A stretch of 64,000 nucleotides of DNA, taken from assembly GCA_963662905.2 (NCBI GenBank), contig CAXXFD010000003.1, forward strand, positions 806,001 to 870,000. The letters are read 5' to 3'. Position numbers and translations under genes: made by a program. Of this stretch, positions 33,580-43,263 are shown one piece after another; within the stretch, counting starts at the first letter, position 1; each line of letters opens with the position of its first letter. This stretch comes from G963662905 sp963662905. Its GTDB lineage: Bacteria; Bacteroidota; Bacteroidia; Bacteroidales; WRLA01. Below the pieces are notes generated by a model. That model searched no databases. It was not told the origin of the DNA and was given only the letters and a program-made list of their open reading frames with translations.

Positions 33580-34512
33580 ATGTCCGATAAATCCACATGG
33601 AAGGGCTATCTTTTTGTAGGCATATCCGTATTAGCTACTTCCAATGTTTATCTCTTCAGCAAAGCAGCGCTTCAGGAAGTCAGTTTATTCCAGTTTGGCA
33701 GCTGGTGGTTCTTTTTCGGGATGTTGTGGAATATCCTTTTTAATTTAATTCGCGGCAAAATCAACTGCATTAAAAAAGTTGACACAAAAGGTCGATGGCT
33801 TTTAGTAGTGATTGGTCTGCTGGAAATTATCGGCACGGGGCTTTTCTTTTTCTCGATCAGCCAGATGGAAAATCCCGCCATTGTATCCTTCATTGCCAAT
33901 ACCGGGCCGCTATTTGTTGGGATACTGGGATTTGTAATCCTCAGGGAACGCTTCAAAAAGCCCGAAATAGCCGGGATGTTGCTTACTTTGAGCGGTGCAT
34001 TTATCCTGAGTTACAAAAGCGGGAATGGCGACGGGATTTTCATCCATGGAGCGGAATATGTCGTGCTCAGCTCATTGATGTTCGCAATTTCTTCCATACT
34101 CATCAAGAAAAACATCAAGCGGTTTGACACCACAGTGCTCAGCCTGAACCGCAGCCTTTTTCTTTTTGCTGCATCAGTTATTGCATTAAGCACTCAGGAT
34201 CTCCCCTTGCTCATCCCTGGCGGAGCATTCATCAACATACTGATTGGAAGTATTTTAGGGCCATTCCTCACGGTTTATGCCGGATATTCGGCTTTAAAAT
34301 ACATCGAAGCAAGCCGCGCATCGGTTTTGAGCAGCATTAAAGGTTTGGTAGTATTGCTTGGCAGCTGGATTGTTTTTGGCACGCTCCCACTCGCTTACCA
34401 GATCGCAGGAGGAAGCATTTCCATACTGGGCGTGATGATGATTGGTTTAAGCAAAAGCAAAGCACGATTTCTGGACATCCGTTATAAAATTTTCAAACGG
34501 AATGATGATTAA
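33580..34512 (+). CDS. EamA/DMT-family transporter
   Basis: 310 aa with about ten hydrophobic segments arranged as two EamA repeats (residues 8-140 and 150-290). PGGAFINILIGSILGPFLTVYAGYSALKYIEASRAS (in part, FLTVYAGYSALKYIEASRAS) is typical of the second repeat. A drug/metabolite exporter of the inner membrane; its substrate cannot be read. The start ATG follows the lipoprotein gene by 70 bases. Confidence 0.85.
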   Translation: MSDKSTWKGYLFVGISVLATSNVYLFSKAALQEVSLFQFGSWWFFFGMLWNILFNLIRGKINCIKKVDTKGRWLLVVIGLLEIIGTGLFFFSISQMENPAIVSFIANTGPLFVGILGFVILRERFKKPEIAGMLLTLSGAFILSYKSGNGDGIFIHGAEYVVLSSLMFAISSILIKKNIKRFDTTVLSLNRSLFLFAASVIALSTQDLPLLIPGGAFINILIGSILGPFLTVYAGYSALKYIEASRASVLSSIKGLVVLLGSWIVFGTLPLAYQIAGGSISILGVMMIGLSKSKARFLDIRYKIFKRNDD

Positions 34513-34649
34513 GCCATAAAAAGCGACTCCTCTTTCACAGGTTTTCATATTTTTGGGTCAAAAAAGCCATCAGGCGAATAAAAACTGCCCGGTCAGAAGC
34601 TCAAAATGTGATTTACGGAAAACCGGCTTCCCGGCCCAAACCAAAACAA

Positions 34650-37448
34650 ATGAAGCACTTTTACTCAATTTTCACGATCAGTTTACTGATAATCAGTACT
34701 TTTTCATTTGCTCAAAACTCCAAAAAGAAGCTGGATCACAGCGATTATGCTTCCTGGAAAAAAATAGAAAAAGAGCAGATCTCGCATAATGGCCAATGGG
34801 CGATGTGCGAAACCAATCCGGCTCGTGGCGACGGCAGACTGGATGTTTTCAGCCTAAAAAAAGACGAAAAACTTCAATTTAACAGAGGGACACAAGCCCA
34901 ATTTGGCCCTGAAAACAATTATATTGCTTTTCTTGTGAAGCCGCAGTTTGACACGATCCGCAAGCTCAAAATAGCAAAAACAAAAAAAGACAAACTCCCA
35001 AAAGATTCCCTTTTTGTTTTTGTTTTTGGTGCAGACAGCATACAGAAATATGAAAAAGTTAAAAATTTCAGCTGCCCCAAAGACGGAGGAAACTGGATGG
35101 CCTTTTTGCTCGATGGATACAATCCGCCTGCCGATACCACGGAAGCAGACAGTACAGCTAAAAAACCGGAGAAAATCAATACCAAAGAAAATGGCAACCG
35201 CCTCGTGCTGCTCAATCCGGTTGAAGGCAAAGAGCAGCATTATGACCGTGTGAAAGAATTTGAGATTTCGGATAACGGGAAAATGCTCAGTTTCATCCAA
35301 ACCCTCGGCGACAGTATTGACTCCGTACGTGTAGCTGTTTTTGATTTCGGCTTGGAAAGAGCCACAAACATCATCAAACAAGAAGGTTACGCCAAAAAGC
35401 TTGCAGTAACCGCTAGCGGCGATGCAGCTGCTTTCATATACAGTGCCGACACCGCTAAGCAGAAAGTTTATGATTTGTTTTTCTGGCAAAAAGGCGATGA
35501 CGCTGCTAAAATGATCGTAAGCAAAGAAACAAACTCTGTACCTGAAGGCTGGGCTGTATCAGAAAATGGTAAAACGAGCTTCTCAAAAGACGGCAGCAAA
35601 CTCTGGTACGCCACGGCGCCCATTCCGGAAAAAGAAGCCGAAGACAGTTTGATGAAAGACGAAATTGCCCGCTTGGATGTTTGGCACTGGCAGGACAGTA
35701 AATTGCAGCCACAGCAAAAACTGCAATTGAAAGAGGAACAAAAAAGGTCGTATCGAGCGGTTTATCATATTGAAGAACAAAAATCCGTTCAGCTTTGCGA
35801 TATGGACATGCGGGATTTACGCTTTCCTTTTGAAGGAAACGGTGATTTTGCCCTGGGAAGCGATTCGAAAAATTATGAAATCGTTGCCAGTTGGGACGGC
35901 TGGTACCGCGATTATTATTTCATAAACCTGAACAGTGGCAAAAGAGAAATCCTGCTCGAAAAACAAGCATCATCAGCCTACTTATCGCCGGATGGAAATT
36001 ATTTTGCCTGGTATGATCAGGGAGACAGCTGTTGGAAGGCAAAAAACACAACAAACCAGGAAGTTAAAAATCTTACAGCGCAAATCCCCCACCCTTTCTA
36101 CAACGAAAAGCACGATACGCCTGCCCTTCCCAATCCTTATGGTATTGCCGGCTGGGACAAAGACAACAAACACATTTTCATTTACGACCGCTACGACATT
36201 TGGAAGATCGATCCCGAGATGAAAGAACTGCCGCAAAACCTTACTAAAAATTGGGGGCGAAAAAACAAAACAAGCCTGCGGTTTACCCGCCTAAACAGGG
36301 ACATCGACTATGTTCCAAAAGAAATTATGGTCAAACTCTTTGATGAAAAGACCAAAATGGCCGGATTTGCAAAAGTTTCCACCAATAAAGCCGGAGAACC
36401 TACAGTGCTGATTCTGGAAAAAGCCAGCATGGGAAACCTGCATAAGGCCCGATACAGCGATGAGATGATCTGGCGCAAAGGGAATGTGCAACAATACCCT
36501 GAGCTTTATGCCGGAAATACCGATTTTAAAAACCAAGTCCTCCTCACCAACACCAATCCGCAACAGGAAGAGTTCAACTGGATGCAGGAAGAACTGGTGA
36601 GCTGGACATCAACCGACGGCACCAAACTCGAAGGTATTCTTTATAAGCCCGAGGATTTTGATCCAACCAAAAAATACCCCATGTTGGTCTATTTCTATGA
36701 AACCTACTCCAATGAACTTTACAAATACTACAGTCCGGCACCGAGCCGCTCTGTGATTAATTTCCCATACTTTGTAAGCAACGGTTATTTAATTTTCATA
36801 CCCGATATTGTTTACGGCACCGGATATCCCGGGCAGGATGCCTACAAGGCGATTGTAAGCGGAACCTTAAAAATGATGGAACGCCCGTATGTTGACGCAC
36901 AGCATATGGGGATTCAGGGACAAAGCTGGGGCGGATATCAGGTTGCTTATCTTGTGACACAAACCAATTTGTATGCTGCAGCCGAAGCCGGGGCACCTGT
37001 GAGCAATATGACCAGCGCGTATGGCGGAATCCGTTGGGGATCAGGCATGAGCCGGATGTTCCAGTATGAAAAAACCCAAAGCCGTATAGGCGGAACTTTA
37101 TGGGAAAAACCGATGCAATACCTTAAAAACTCACCGGTTTTCATGGCCGATAAAATCGAAACACCACTACTCATTATGCACAATGATAATGACGGAGCCG
37201 TGCCGTGGTATCAGGGAATTGAATTGTTTGTTGCGATGCGCCGTTTGCAAAAGCCCTGCTGGATGCTCACCTACAATGGCGACAGCCACAACCTCAAAGG
37301 AGAGAATTGGGGCAACCGTATGGATTTGAGCCGCAGATTGCAGCAGTTTTTCGATCACTATTTAAAAGAAGCTCCTGCGCCTAAATGGATGAGCGAGGGA
37401 GTTCCGGCAATACAAAAAGGCAAGGATTATGGGTTTGAATTGGAATAG
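34650..37448 (+). CDS. S9-family prolyl oligopeptidase, exported
   Basis: About 932 aa from ATG 34650 (MKHFYSIFTISLLII), which gives a clean signal peptide ending TFSFAQ; the frame is open 14 codons upstream but without sense as a signal. A beta-propeller-like N-terminal part is followed by the alpha/beta-hydrolase domain. The triad can be placed: Ser in GIQGQSWGGYQ (about residue 758), Asp in HNDNDGAVPW (about 846) and His in NGDSHNLKG (about 880). A periplasmic peptidase for peptide degradation. A clear terminator follows. Confidence 0.88.
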   Translation: MKHFYSIFTISLLIISTFSFAQNSKKKLDHSDYASWKKIEKEQISHNGQWAMCETNPARGDGRLDVFSLKKDEKLQFNRGTQAQFGPENNYIAFLVKPQFDTIRKLKIAKTKKDKLPKDSLFVFVFGADSIQKYEKVKNFSCPKDGGNWMAFLLDGYNPPADTTEADSTAKKPEKINTKENGNRLVLLNPVEGKEQHYDRVKEFEISDNGKMLSFIQTLGDSIDSVRVAVFDFGLERATNIIKQEGYAKKLAVTASGDAAAFIYSADTAKQKVYDLFFWQKGDDAAKMIVSKETNSVPEGWAVSENGKTSFSKDGSKLWYATAPIPEKEAEDSLMKDEIARLDVWHWQDSKLQPQQKLQLKEEQKRSYRAVYHIEEQKSVQLCDMDMRDLRFPFEGNGDFALGSDSKNYEIVASWDGWYRDYYFINLNSGKREILLEKQASSAYLSPDGNYFAWYDQGDSCWKAKNTTNQEVKNLTAQIPHPFYNEKHDTPALPNPYGIAGWDKDNKHIFIYDRYDIWKIDPEMKELPQNLTKNWGRKNKTSLRFTRLNRDIDYVPKEIMVKLFDEKTKMAGFAKVSTNKAGEPTVLILEKASMGNLHKARYSDEMIWRKGNVQQYPELYAGNTDFKNQVLLTNTNPQQEEFNWMQEELVSWTSTDGTKLEGILYKPEDFDPTKKYPMLVYFYETYSNELYKYYSPAPSRSVINFPYFVSNGYLIFIPDIVYGTGYPGQDAYKAIVSGTLKMMERPYVDAQHMGIQGQSWGGYQVAYLVTQTNLYAAAEAGAPVSNMTSAYGGIRWGSGMSRMFQYEKTQSRIGGTLWEKPMQYLKNSPVFMADKIETPLLIMHNDNDGAVPWYQGIELFVAMRRLQKPCWMLTYNGDSHNLKGENWGNRMDLSRRLQQFFDHYLKEAPAPKWMSEGVPAIQKGKDYGFELE

Positions 37449-37472
37449 GAGATCGCTTTAAAGACTCATCTT

Positions 37473-37500
37473 AGCCCGGGAATTTTCCGGGCTTTTTTTT
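37473..37500 (+). terminator. Rho-independent terminator of the S9 peptidase gene
   Basis: AGCCCGG and CCGGGCT with an AT loop, followed by eight T residues. Confidence 0.9.
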
Positions 37501-38620
37501 ATAAAACAAACTCTTCAATGTTTCCGGGATGAATAACCTTTGACTCGGTGAGTGCGTATGCCCGACTAAAAGTAAGTGGGATTTTAGCTTTTTTAGACTC
37601 GCTCAACTTAAACTCCCAGGCTGAAAACCCTCCGTCCACCTCTTCAATAAAATCAATTTCCTGTTGTTGCTTCGTACGCCAGAAGTAATAATATCCATAA
37701 AAATTATTATACGAAAGATATTTAATTCTCTCACTGATTATAAAGTTCTCCCAAAGAGCACCTTTATCCGCCCTGGACTCAAATGGACTATAACTCCCTA
37801 CCATAGCATTCCTTACTCCATTGTCCCAGAAATAAATTTTCTTGCTTTTTTTTATCTCATTCCGGACATTTCGACTAAAGGCATTTAATCTAAAAATAAT
37901 AAAAGCCTTTTCAAGCAAATCAATGTATCTCTCAACCGTTTCCTTGTCAGCACCAACTGTCTGAGCCAGTTCATGGTAGGACACCTCGCTTCCGATTTGC
38001 AATGCAATAGCTTTTAGTAATTTATCCAGAATTACCGGCTTCTGAATATGACCATATGACAGAATATCCTTATACAAATAACTACCAACCAAATCTTTAA
38101 GTAAGAGAACCTCATTACCGGGGGAATTGACGATCTCAGGATAATAACCAAAAATCATTCGTACAGGCAAATTTCTTTTCTCAATCAATAATCCATGATG
38201 ATTTACCATTTCCTGAAATGACAATGGAAATATTTGGTATGTAAGCTTTCTCCCTGTCAGTGGTTCATTTATCTTGTTGGCCAAATCTATTGAAGAAGAG
38301 CCTGAAACAAACAACCTAACTTCTTTTATATAATCAATAATCAACTTTAATGTTATTCCTATATCAGGAATCAGTTGCGCCTCATCGATTACAAGCGTTT
38401 TGACATTTCCAATTAGCGCCCTTATCTGAGTAGAAGTTACATTATTCAGGCTTTGCCTGACATCAGGCTCATCTCCGTTTAAAAACATTATCTTTTCATT
38501 ACCGGAGATTAATCTTCTCAATAATGTTGTTTTACCGACTTGGCGTGCACCCAAAAGCAGAATCGCTTTTCCCTGAATATATTCCTTTATTATCTTCTGT
38601 TCAAGTATCCTTTCAACCAT
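37499..38620 (-). CDS. AAA ATPase with DUF4143 domain, gene 3
   Basis: 373 aa. Walker A GARQVGKTT (about residues 23-31), Walker B TLVIDEAQLIPD (about 80-91), a helix-turn-helix-like segment near 215-245 (YHELAQTVGADKETVERYI), and a C-terminal DUF4143 region with QEIDFIEEVDGGFSAWEFK, which keeps the Asp and ExK pair of PD-(D/E)XK folds. It is clearly related to gene 2 along its length and more distantly to gene 1. Its stop lies inside the T-run of the opposing terminator. A three-unit array precedes it by 8 bases. Function unknown. Confidence 0.82.
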   Translation of the reverse strand: MVERILEQKIIKEYIQGKAILLLGARQVGKTTLLRRLISGNEKIMFLNGDEPDVRQSLNNVTSTQIRALIGNVKTLVIDEAQLIPDIGITLKLIIDYIKEVRLFVSGSSSIDLANKINEPLTGRKLTYQIFPLSFQEMVNHHGLLIEKRNLPVRMIFGYYPEIVNSPGNEVLLLKDLVGSYLYKDILSYGHIQKPVILDKLLKAIALQIGSEVSYHELAQTVGADKETVERYIDLLEKAFIIFRLNAFSRNVRNEIKKSKKIYFWDNGVRNAMVGSYSPFESRADKGALWENFIISERIKYLSYNNFYGYYYFWRTKQQQEIDFIEEVDGGFSAWEFKLSESKKAKIPLTFSRAYALTESKVIHPGNIEEFVL

Positions 38621-38628
38621 AATAAAAC

Positions 38629-38715
38629 AAATTTATAACTTTTTTCGATTGAAACCGAAAATAGTTATAACTTTTTTCGGTTTCAATCGAAAATGGTTAT
38701 GTTTTTGAGAAAAAG
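38629..38715 (-). promoter_or_regulatory. three-unit 32-bp array upstream of ATPase gene 3
   Basis: Units start at 38629, 38661 and 38693. TTATAACTTTTTTCG recurs at 38633 and 38665, and a decayed TTATGTTTTTGAG at 38697. Units 1 and 2 carry CGATTGAAACCG and its exact reverse complement CGGTTTCAATCG at the same place. Confidence 0.85.
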
Positions 38716-38796
38716 AACAGAATAAACAGATTTGCCAAGGGAGCGAAAAATAAAAAATAATTTGAGCCCGGCATTAATCAGAACCAAACTATCTTT

Positions 38797-40386
38797 TTAT
38801 GCCAAAACCCCAAACAGCTGACTGATCAAAATCAGCAGCACCAGGGCAATCGGATATACGGTAGCATAGGCAATTTGTGGCGCATCGCTGTCGGTCATGG
38901 GCTCAATGGCGCTCAATGCGGGCGTACTGGTCATACTTCCTGTCAGTGCACCCAGCAGGCTAAGCGGATTGATTTTCAGGATGTACAATCCAACGATCAT
39001 GCTCAGGATCATCGGTAGAATCGTAATCAAAGCGCCCACTGCAAACAACATCAGCCCATTTTTTTCGATTGTTTCCAGGAATGTCCCTCCGGCATTGGTT
39101 CCTACGGCAGTTAGGAAAAAGATCAACCCCAGTTTACGGATGAGCTGGTTGGACGAACCACCGATATTCCAGAGCAGCGAGCCGGTTTTACCGATTTTAC
39201 TTAAAATCAGCGCAGAAACCAAAACGCCACCGGTAAGTCCCAGTTTGAAATGCAATCCCGGGAAAGGGAATTCGATTTGCCCGATCATCACGCCTAGCAA
39301 AATGCCCAAGGCAACAGGCAGGAAATCCAGTTCCGATAATTTCTGACGGCTATCTCCCAGCAATGACCTGACTTTCATCATATTGCTTTCAGGGCAGGCA
39401 ATCATCAGGCGGTCGCCAAACTGCAGTTTTGTTGAAACCGAAGGCGTGATATCGATACCCGAGCGGCGGATGCAGGTGGCCGTAGCCTGATAACGCGTAA
39501 ACAACTGCAAATCGCCCAGACGTTTCCCAACCAGCGCTTTGTTTGAAACCAGCACACGGCGCACTGTATGGTGTTTGCTTAAAGGAATCTGCACATCTGA
39601 GGGCGCGCCAACCAAAAGAGAAAAACGATCCAAAGCTTCGGCAGTTCCCACGGCTTTTACATAATCGCCCTTATGCAAAACCGTTGAGGCATCGGGCGTG
39701 CTGGTTTTTTCGCCCTGCCGTACGCGGCTGATACTGGCTCCTGTCATGGAACGTATGGCGAGGTCGGCCAGGGTTTTGCCAATCACTTTCGGATTTTCCA
39801 CGATGAAATTACGGTTGGTTATCTCCGGGAAATCCCCGGACATTTCGTCGTGATATTGCTTTTCCGCTTTTTTCAGGTCAATGCGGAATAACTTCGGGCT
39901 CAGGCGCACAAAAAGGATAACGCCAATCACCCCAAAGGGATATGCCAAACCATAACCAATGGATGCCACTGGCGATCCGGTAGCTTCAATGGCGGCAGCC
40001 AGACCCGGTGTGCTGGTCAAAGCGCCATTGAAAATACCCGCCACCAAACTAAAGTCGAGATGAAAAGCCCATGCCAGCACAAAAGAAACCAGTCCGCCAC
40101 TCAGAACCACAGTTGCGGCAAGCAGCATCAGTTTGTTTCCCTGTTGTTTGAAAGCGCTGAAAAATCCAGGTCCGGCCTGTATTCCGACCGAATAAATAAA
40201 AAGGATCAAGCCAATTTTCTGGATAATGGGCGGCATGGTCACGCCATAATGGCCAAAAACCAGGGCAACAAAAATAATTGCAGAAATATCAAGGGAAATC
40301 CCTTTGATATTGATCTTTCCCAGGATAAGCCCGAGTGCAAGGATAATAAAAAATGCAAGGTAAGGATTAGAGATTAATTCAGCCAT
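38797..40386 (-). CDS. AspT/YidE/YbjL-family membrane transporter
   Basis: 529 aa. Ten or more membrane segments form two halves (residues 1-160 and 370-529), joined by two cytosolic RCK_C (TrkA-C) domains (about 190-270 and 275-360). The repeats FNGALTSTPGLAAAIE and LTGSMTSTPALSAIE are hallmarks of this aspartate:alanine exchanger-like family. The substrate is not determined by the sequence. It has its own TACTTTTG promoter upstream and no co-directional neighbour. Confidence 0.88.
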   Translation of the reverse strand: MAELISNPYLAFFIILALGLILGKINIKGISLDISAIIFVALVFGHYGVTMPPIIQKIGLILFIYSVGIQAGPGFFSAFKQQGNKLMLLAATVVLSGGLVSFVLAWAFHLDFSLVAGIFNGALTSTPGLAAAIEATGSPVASIGYGLAYPFGVIGVILFVRLSPKLFRIDLKKAEKQYHDEMSGDFPEITNRNFIVENPKVIGKTLADLAIRSMTGASISRVRQGEKTSTPDASTVLHKGDYVKAVGTAEALDRFSLLVGAPSDVQIPLSKHHTVRRVLVSNKALVGKRLGDLQLFTRYQATATCIRRSGIDITPSVSTKLQFGDRLMIACPESNMMKVRSLLGDSRQKLSELDFLPVALGILLGVMIGQIEFPFPGLHFKLGLTGGVLVSALILSKIGKTGSLLWNIGGSSNQLIRKLGLIFFLTAVGTNAGGTFLETIEKNGLMLFAVGALITILPMILSMIVGLYILKINPLSLLGALTGSMTSTPALSAIEPMTDSDAPQIAYATVYPIALVLLILISQLFGVLA

Positions 40387-40402
40387 CGCTTCAATTTTGC
40401 TG

Positions 40403-40410
40403 CAAAAGTA
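40403..40410 (-). promoter_or_regulatory. -7 box of the AspT-like gene
   Basis: TACTTTTG on the minus strand followed by GC, 17 bases before the start codon. Confidence 0.55.
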
Positions 40411-40705
40411 CGGAGATATAGGAAAAGCTGAACGGAAGTTTCTTTAAAATAAGGCTGAAATTAAAATTTGAATTGGTATTGGATGTTGATTATATAAAAA
40501 TGCTGAATCAATTTGTAAATTAGTACAAAACAAATACAAAATAATTCACTCGATCATGAATGCACAATGGCAATTCATATCGACGCCCTACACAAGCACA
40601 CATTTTCTTAATATGTTAATACTTTTTCTTTCTAAACTATACGTACAATACCAAAAAGAAATAGTACTTTAGTGAATTATTTTAACAACAGGAAAAGATC
40701 AAAAC
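40411..40705. other. intergenic region before the restriction-modification gene
   Basis: AT-rich, about 295 bases. It must contain the plus-strand promoter of the restriction-modification gene; no confident boxes or repeats are seen. Confidence 0.4.
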
Positions 40706-41093
40706 ATGAGCTTGTTTCAAAAATCGGTAGAGAAAAAGTATTTAAACAACCTTGACAATCAATTACTTGACAAAAAATACGCTGATTTTTTAAAACATTT
40801 TGGCAATCTGGAAATACAAGAGAACATTCGAAATTCAAAAGAAGAACAATACCAGGAAGGCTTTCTTACAGATCTGTTTGTCAACATATTAACTTATACA
40901 AAAAATCCATCACCGGGTTTTAATCTGACCACGGAATTAAAAAACACTGATAACAGCAAAAAAGCTGATGGCGCAATACTTTGCCGGGCGGGGGAAGATG
41001 TGCAAGCAGACGTACTTGCCGTCATCGAGTTGAAAGGAACAGATACAACCGATTTAGATAAAATCGAGACTCAGGCATTTGGCTACAAAAAAC
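40706..41093 (+). pseudogene. Eco57I-type restriction-modification gene, N-terminal part (nuclease domain)
   Basis: About 129 residues up to the IS256 insertion. The segment ADGAILCR with VLAVIELKGTD has the Asp and ExK arrangement of the N-terminal PD-(D/E)XK nuclease of combined type IIG-like enzymes. The annotatable frame runs on into IS256 DNA and stops at 41131. The methyltransferase part follows the element. Expression of a full enzyme is prevented by the insertion. Confidence 0.85.
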
Positions 41094-42486
41094 GAGGCTG
41101 TTCAAAAAAGTGTGTCATGTTTGGGAATTAGAACTGAATTAATACATTTGACACATGACAAGAAAGAAAAACAAGAAATCCCCGCGCATGGAAGAGTTGA
41201 TACCAGATGCGCATTTACGAGAAAGAGTACTAAGTCGCTTATACAGTGGAGAATCCTTATTTGGAGAAGGCAGTGTCTTCAGCGAGATGCTTCAAACTAT
41301 GGTAAATGCAGCCTTAGAGGGCGAGATAAATCATAGTTTAAGCCAAAAGGTTGACAGCGGTAACCGCCGCAATGGCTATACGGAGAAAAAAGTACGCAGT
41401 GCTGCCGGAGAGCTGCAGGTACGCACGCCGCGTGACCGCCAAGGCGACCATGAGCCGATTTTGGTTAAAAAGTGGGACAGGGACCTTGGGAACGGGGTAG
41501 ATGAAATAATCCTAAGCCTATACGCCCGCGGTCAATCAGTTGAGGATGTGCGCTACCAATTGCAGCACCTATATGGGCTTGAAATAAGCGCCGGAGTAAT
41601 CAGTTCGGTAACCGATCGTGTATGGCCTGAAATTACCCAATGGCAGCAGCGGTTGCTATTTCCGTGCTACAGTGTCATATACCTTGATGCTGTTCACTTT
41701 AAAGTCCGCGAAGCGGGTCATATTATCAGCAAAGCTATCTACACATGTTATGGCATAGACGCTGAAGGCCAACGCGATATCCTTGGGCTTTACATAAACG
41801 AATCAGAAGGGGCCAACCAGTGGGGCATGATATTGGAAGACCTTAAGGAACGTGGCGTAGAGGAAGTTTTGTTTTTTTGTGTAGATGGGCTTAAAGGCTT
41901 TTCCGGGGTTATAGGCCAGGTTTATCCCAAAGCCATTGTACAGCGCTGCATAGTGCATATGGTACGCACATCTACCCGCTTTGTAAGCGACAAAGACAGG
42001 AAGGCTCTTTGCTCTGATCTGCGTAAGATCTATACGGCAGCAAACAGGCAACAAGCCGAAACAGCTTTAATATCATTTGGACAGAAATGGGACGGCAAAT
42101 ACAAAAACATCCGTCCAAAATGGGAGGAAAACTGGGAGGAACTGATGGCGTTTATGGACTATGGGCATCATATCAGGCGGATGATCTACACCACCAATCC
42201 AGTTGAGGCAGTGCATCGTATTATGCGCAAAATAACCAAGTCTAAAGGAGCCTGGAGCAACGACAAAGGACTGATAAAACAGCTGTATCTAGCATTGATG
42301 CACAACAAGAAAAGCTGGAAGCGCAAGGCCTTCAATTGGGGATCCATACAGAGAGAACTCATCGAAAAATTTGGAGACCGTTATGCCCGCTATTTATAAT
42401 TGCTTATATTTGCCCTGCAACGCCCTTCCGCCAAGGCTCCAGGGCGTTGCAGGGCAAGCAGCTGACACACTTTTCTGAATACTCCC
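41094..42486 (+). mobile_element. IS256-family insertion sequence
   Basis: 1,393 bp. The ends GAGGCTGTTCAAAAAAGTG (41094 on) and GGGAGTATTCAGAAAAGTG (42486 back, minus strand) are 24-bp imperfect inverted repeats continuing TGTCA. The flanks carry an 8-bp direct repeat CAAAAAAC (41086-41093 and 42487-42494), the expected target duplication. One transposase gene inside. Confidence 0.92.
41155..42399 (+). CDS. IS256-family transposase
   Basis: 414 aa, full length for the mutator-type transposases. The DDE residues are visible: Asp in IYLDAVHFKVR (about 180), Asp in LFFCVDGLKGFSGVIG (about 245) and Glu in NPVEAVHRIMRK (about 352). CxxH-like RCIVHMVR follows the second Asp. It appears intact and the element could still move. 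Confidence 0.92.
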   Translation: MTRKKNKKSPRMEELIPDAHLRERVLSRLYSGESLFGEGSVFSEMLQTMVNAALEGEINHSLSQKVDSGNRRNGYTEKKVRSAAGELQVRTPRDRQGDHEPILVKKWDRDLGNGVDEIILSLYARGQSVEDVRYQLQHLYGLEISAGVISSVTDRVWPEITQWQQRLLFPCYSVIYLDAVHFKVREAGHIISKAIYTCYGIDAEGQRDILGLYINESEGANQWGMILEDLKERGVEEVLFFCVDGLKGFSGVIGQVYPKAIVQRCIVHMVRTSTRFVSDKDRKALCSDLRKIYTAANRQQAETALISFGQKWDGKYKNIRPKWEENWEELMAFMDYGHHIRRMIYTTNPVEAVHRIMRKITKSKGAWSNDKGLIKQLYLALMHNKKSWKRKAFNWGSIQRELIEKFGDRYARYL

Positions 42487-43247
42487 CAAAAAACCATCAA
42501 AAATGCAAATATGTAATTACATCGAATTTTGAAAAACTCCGTTTTTATATTCAAAATGCAGTTGAACATATTGATTTTGATTTATTCAATTTAACACGTG
42601 AACGGTTTGCCCTGCTCTGGCTTTGTTTGGCAAAAGACAATTTGCTGGCCGACCTTCCTTTAAAAATCAAAGAACAATCTGTTTTACAGGAAGAAAACAT
42701 CACTAAAAAGCTGTATGCCGATTATTCAAAATTCCGCGAAGCGATTTACAATAATTTGGTAAAAAACAATCCGGAAACCGATAAGATTTTGCTTTTCAAA
42801 AAAACGCAAAAACTGCTCGATCGTTTCTTGTTCATCTTTTTTGCCGAAGACCGATTATTGCTTCCACCAAATTCGATCAGCGAAATCGTAAAACAGTGGA
42901 CAAAACTGAAAGATGAGTACGACGAATATTTCCCGCTCTACTCCCGCTTTAAAAAGTATTTCGGTTATATGAACACCGGTTTCAAAGGAAAGAAATACGA
43001 TATTTACGCATATAATGGCGGACTTTTTAAACCCGATGCAATCCTCGACAATATCACTATTGACGACGACATTCTTTACGAACATACCTTACGTCTGAGC
43101 AATTATGATTTTGAAACCGATGTAGATGTAAATATCCTTGGTCATATTTTTGAGCATTCGCTTAACGAAATAGAAAATGTACAATCGGAAATAGCTGAAG
43201 CACAGAAATATACTTCGGCTTCTAACAACAATATTTCTCAGGAAAAA

Positions 43248-43263
43248 GGGGAGCATGCTCCCC
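43248..43263. repeat. GGGGAGCATGCTCCCC palindrome inside the methyltransferase gene
   Basis: A perfect 16-bp palindrome encoding GEHAP in frame. The same sequence is found at 44157 and 44247. Confidence 0.9.

Noticed and set aside
26624..38715. The three periodic arrays as mini CRISPR arrays
   Set aside because: Period 32-33 with three units, but the conserved part is short and varies in kind, the between-parts are partly repeated or inverted copies, and there are no cas genes. They fit operator or iteron arrays better.
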